Source: Anaerolineae bacterium (lineage in GTDB: Bacteria; Chloroflexota; Anaerolineae; UBA1429). Taken from it: 6,187 nucleotides of DNA. The translations under genes and the position numbers were made by a program. Position 1 is the stretch's first letter. Each line of letters opens with the position of its first letter. Shown piece after piece: positions 5,325 to 6,187 of this stretch. Below the pieces are notes generated by a model. The model saw only the letters and a program-made list of their open reading frames with translations, ran no database searches and was not told where the DNA came from. Location: positions 1-6,187 of the forward strand of contig SKLG01000182.1 in the NCBI GenBank assembly GCA_007123335.1, in the 5' to 3' direction.

Positions 5325-5339
5325 GCGCTGTCACAGCGC
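5325..5339. promoter_or_regulatory. Perfect palindrome just upstream of the hydrolase ribosome binding site
   Basis: GCGCTG (5325-5330), spacer TCA, CAGCGC (5334-5339). It lies only a few bases 5' of the Shine-Dalgarno of the hydrolase gene on the minus strand. It could be an operator half-site pair or a small mRNA hairpin acting on translation of the hydrolase-rtcA transcript. No matching regulator is encoded nearby. Confidence 0.35.
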
Positions 5340-5379
5340 CGCAGTATCCACGTTCCTTTAACCATCAGCACCCGGGAAC

Positions 5380-5397
5380 GCCGAGCGCCAGCTCGGC
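5380..5397. terminator. Hairpin downstream of the dihydrouridine synthase gene
   Basis: GCCGAGC (5380-5386), 4-nt loop, GCTCGGC (5391-5397): a perfect GC-rich 7-bp stem 26 nt past the synthase stop codon on the minus strand. Position suits a terminator for that gene, but the downstream bases are not T-rich. A separate perfect palindrome GATCCGGATC lies at 5401-5410, between the hairpin and the gene. Confidence 0.4.
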
Positions 5398-5407
5398 TCC
5401 GATCCGG

Positions 5408-5437
5408 ATCATAACACAGCCCATCACTCCAAGACAA
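5408..5437 (-). promoter_or_regulatory. Possible promoter for the hydrolase-rtcA operon
   Basis: Read on the minus strand, TTGTCT (5437-5432, 4 of 6) and TATGAT (5413-5408, 5 of 6) are 18 nt apart. A start near 5400 would give a leader of about 95 nt carrying the hairpin at 5380-5397 and the palindrome at 5325-5339. The -35 hexamer falls inside the last codons of the dihydrouridine synthase gene. It is a motif match only; co-transcription from the synthase gene is an alternative. Confidence 0.27.
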
Positions 5438-6187
5438 GGCGATACCGCTCCAACATCTCTAGCAACTCCTGCGCCGATTCGGTGCGCACCACCTCCTCGC
5501 GCAGCCGCGTAGCCCTGTCCAGGCCGCGCAGATACTTGACCAGATGCTTGCGAAAGAGGACCACGCCCATGCGCGGCCCATAGGTCTCGACCATGGCGTC
5601 GAGATGCCGGCGCATGACCCTCAGGCGCTCATCGTAGGAGACGTCGGCCTGATCCCGCCGCGCGAAAATCCAGGGGTTGCCGATGGCGCCGCGCCCGATG
5701 AGCACAGCGTCGCAGCCGGTGACCCGTTGGATGGCCTCGGCGTCCGCCGGCGTCCAGACGTCGCCGTTGGCCAGCGTGGGGATGCTCACCGCGGCCTTGA
5801 CCTCGGCGATGGCCTTCCAATCGGCCCGACCGCCATATTGTTGGGCGCAGGTGCGCCCGTGGACGGCGATGGCCGAGGCGCCGGCCTGCTCCACGGCGCG
5901 GGCCACCTCCAGATAGTTGCGCGTATCGTCGTCCCAGCCCAGGCGTATCTTGGCCGTCACCGGCACCGGCAGGTTGGCCACCATCATCCCGATGAGCTGC
6001 TCAACGCGCTCTGGCTCGCGCAGGAGCGCCGCCCCGCGCCCCTTGGAAACGACGCGTCGCGCCGGACAGCCCAGGTTCAGGTCAAAGAGGTCGGGGTTGC
6101 GCTTCAACAGCAGCTCGCAGGCCTTGAGCAGACGTTGCGCATCGTGGCCCAACATCTGCATCGCCACGGGGCGCTCCATCTCGCGGA
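5424..6187 (-). CDS. dusB: tRNA-dihydrouridine synthase, DusB-like (5' end outside the window)
   Basis: An FMN enzyme that reduces specific uridines of tRNA to dihydrouridine with NAD(P)H. The frame is open to the right edge, and the ATG at 6179 is internal: the family's N-terminal APMAGVTD-type FMN segment (roughly 70 residues) must lie beyond the window. In the visible part (numbered from that ATG) are DLNLGCPARRVVSKGRGAALL (33-53) with catalytic Cys38, VTAKIRLGWDD (74-84), AVHGRTCAQQYGGRADW (105-121), IPTLANGDVWTPADA (133-147), and GCDAVLIGRGAIGNPWIF (155-172), the FMN-phosphate loop. The C-terminal helical tRNA-binding part follows. The wording of the motifs fits the DusB (NifR3/YhdG) branch better than DusA or DusC. 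Its stop lies about 115 bp from the hydrolase start on the same strand. Confidence 0.93.
   Translation of the reverse strand, partial: REMERPVAMQMLGHDAQRLLKACELLLKRNPDLFDLNLGCPARRVVSKGRGAALLREPERVEQLIGMMVANLPVPVTAKIRLGWDDDTRNYLEVARAVEQAGASAIAVHGRTCAQQYGGRADWKAIAEVKAAVSIPTLANGDVWTPADAEAIQRVTGCDAVLIGRGAIGNPWIFARRDQADVSYDERLRVMRRHLDAMVETYGPRMGVVLFRKHLVKYLRGLDRATRLREEVVRTESAQELLEMLERYRLVLE

Noticed and set aside
4666..5334. N-terminal extension of the RtcA frame back to 5334, which would give a 581-residue fusion.
   Set aside because: The extension is Arg-rich out-of-frame reading of the hydrolase gene; RtcA family sequence begins at MADVVTLDGS, at 4665.

Overview
The window reads as a piece of a GC-rich, free-living bacterial chromosome. 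The mix of genes (a UROD-superfamily protein that is not HemE, an AMMECR1-domain protein, RtcA, a UlaG-like metallo-beta-lactamase hydrolase, a DUF2283 protein, a DusB-type synthase and a relic transposase) would suit a Chloroflexota (Anaerolineae-like) genome. That placement is an inference from gene-family feel, not from a marker gene.

Layout. Positions 1-755 are a graveyard: the 5' part of a transposase gene (+ strand), frameshifted and cut off just after its first catalytic Asp motif, followed by an internally deleted relic of an ABC-exporter gene (- strand). Positions 756-1727 hold two minus-strand genes, a divergent acetolactate-decarboxylase-family protein and, upstream of it, a small DUF2283 protein. 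Two near-identical stem-loop repeats with the same CAGA loop bracket the DUF2283 gene. Positions 1962-3555 hold two plus-strand genes, a UROD-family protein and an AMMECR1-domain protein. They converge on a minus-strand pair, rtcA (3589-4665) and a metallo-beta-lactamase-fold hydrolase (4668-5306), which are separated by 2 nt and almost certainly co-transcribed. The convergence point is a perfect 9-bp inverted repeat whose arms contain the stop codons of both genes. A DusB-like tRNA-dihydrouridine synthase, also on the minus strand, runs off the right edge of the window.

How the genes fit together. The right half has an RNA theme: RtcA cyclises RNA 3'-phosphates and Dus reduces uridines in tRNA. 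The hydrolase between them has all the metal-binding motifs of its fold but no assignable substrate. The UROD-family and AMMECR1 genes are co-directional and 73 bp apart; neither has an experimentally obvious role, and their usual partners (corrinoid proteins; Memo and radical-SAM proteins) are not in view. I find no CRISPR array, tRNA, rRNA, prophage or clear defence system. The most interesting points are the hydrolase-rtcA operon, the divergent decarboxylase, and the small palindromic elements. I do not see convincing evidence for an undescribed multi-gene system.
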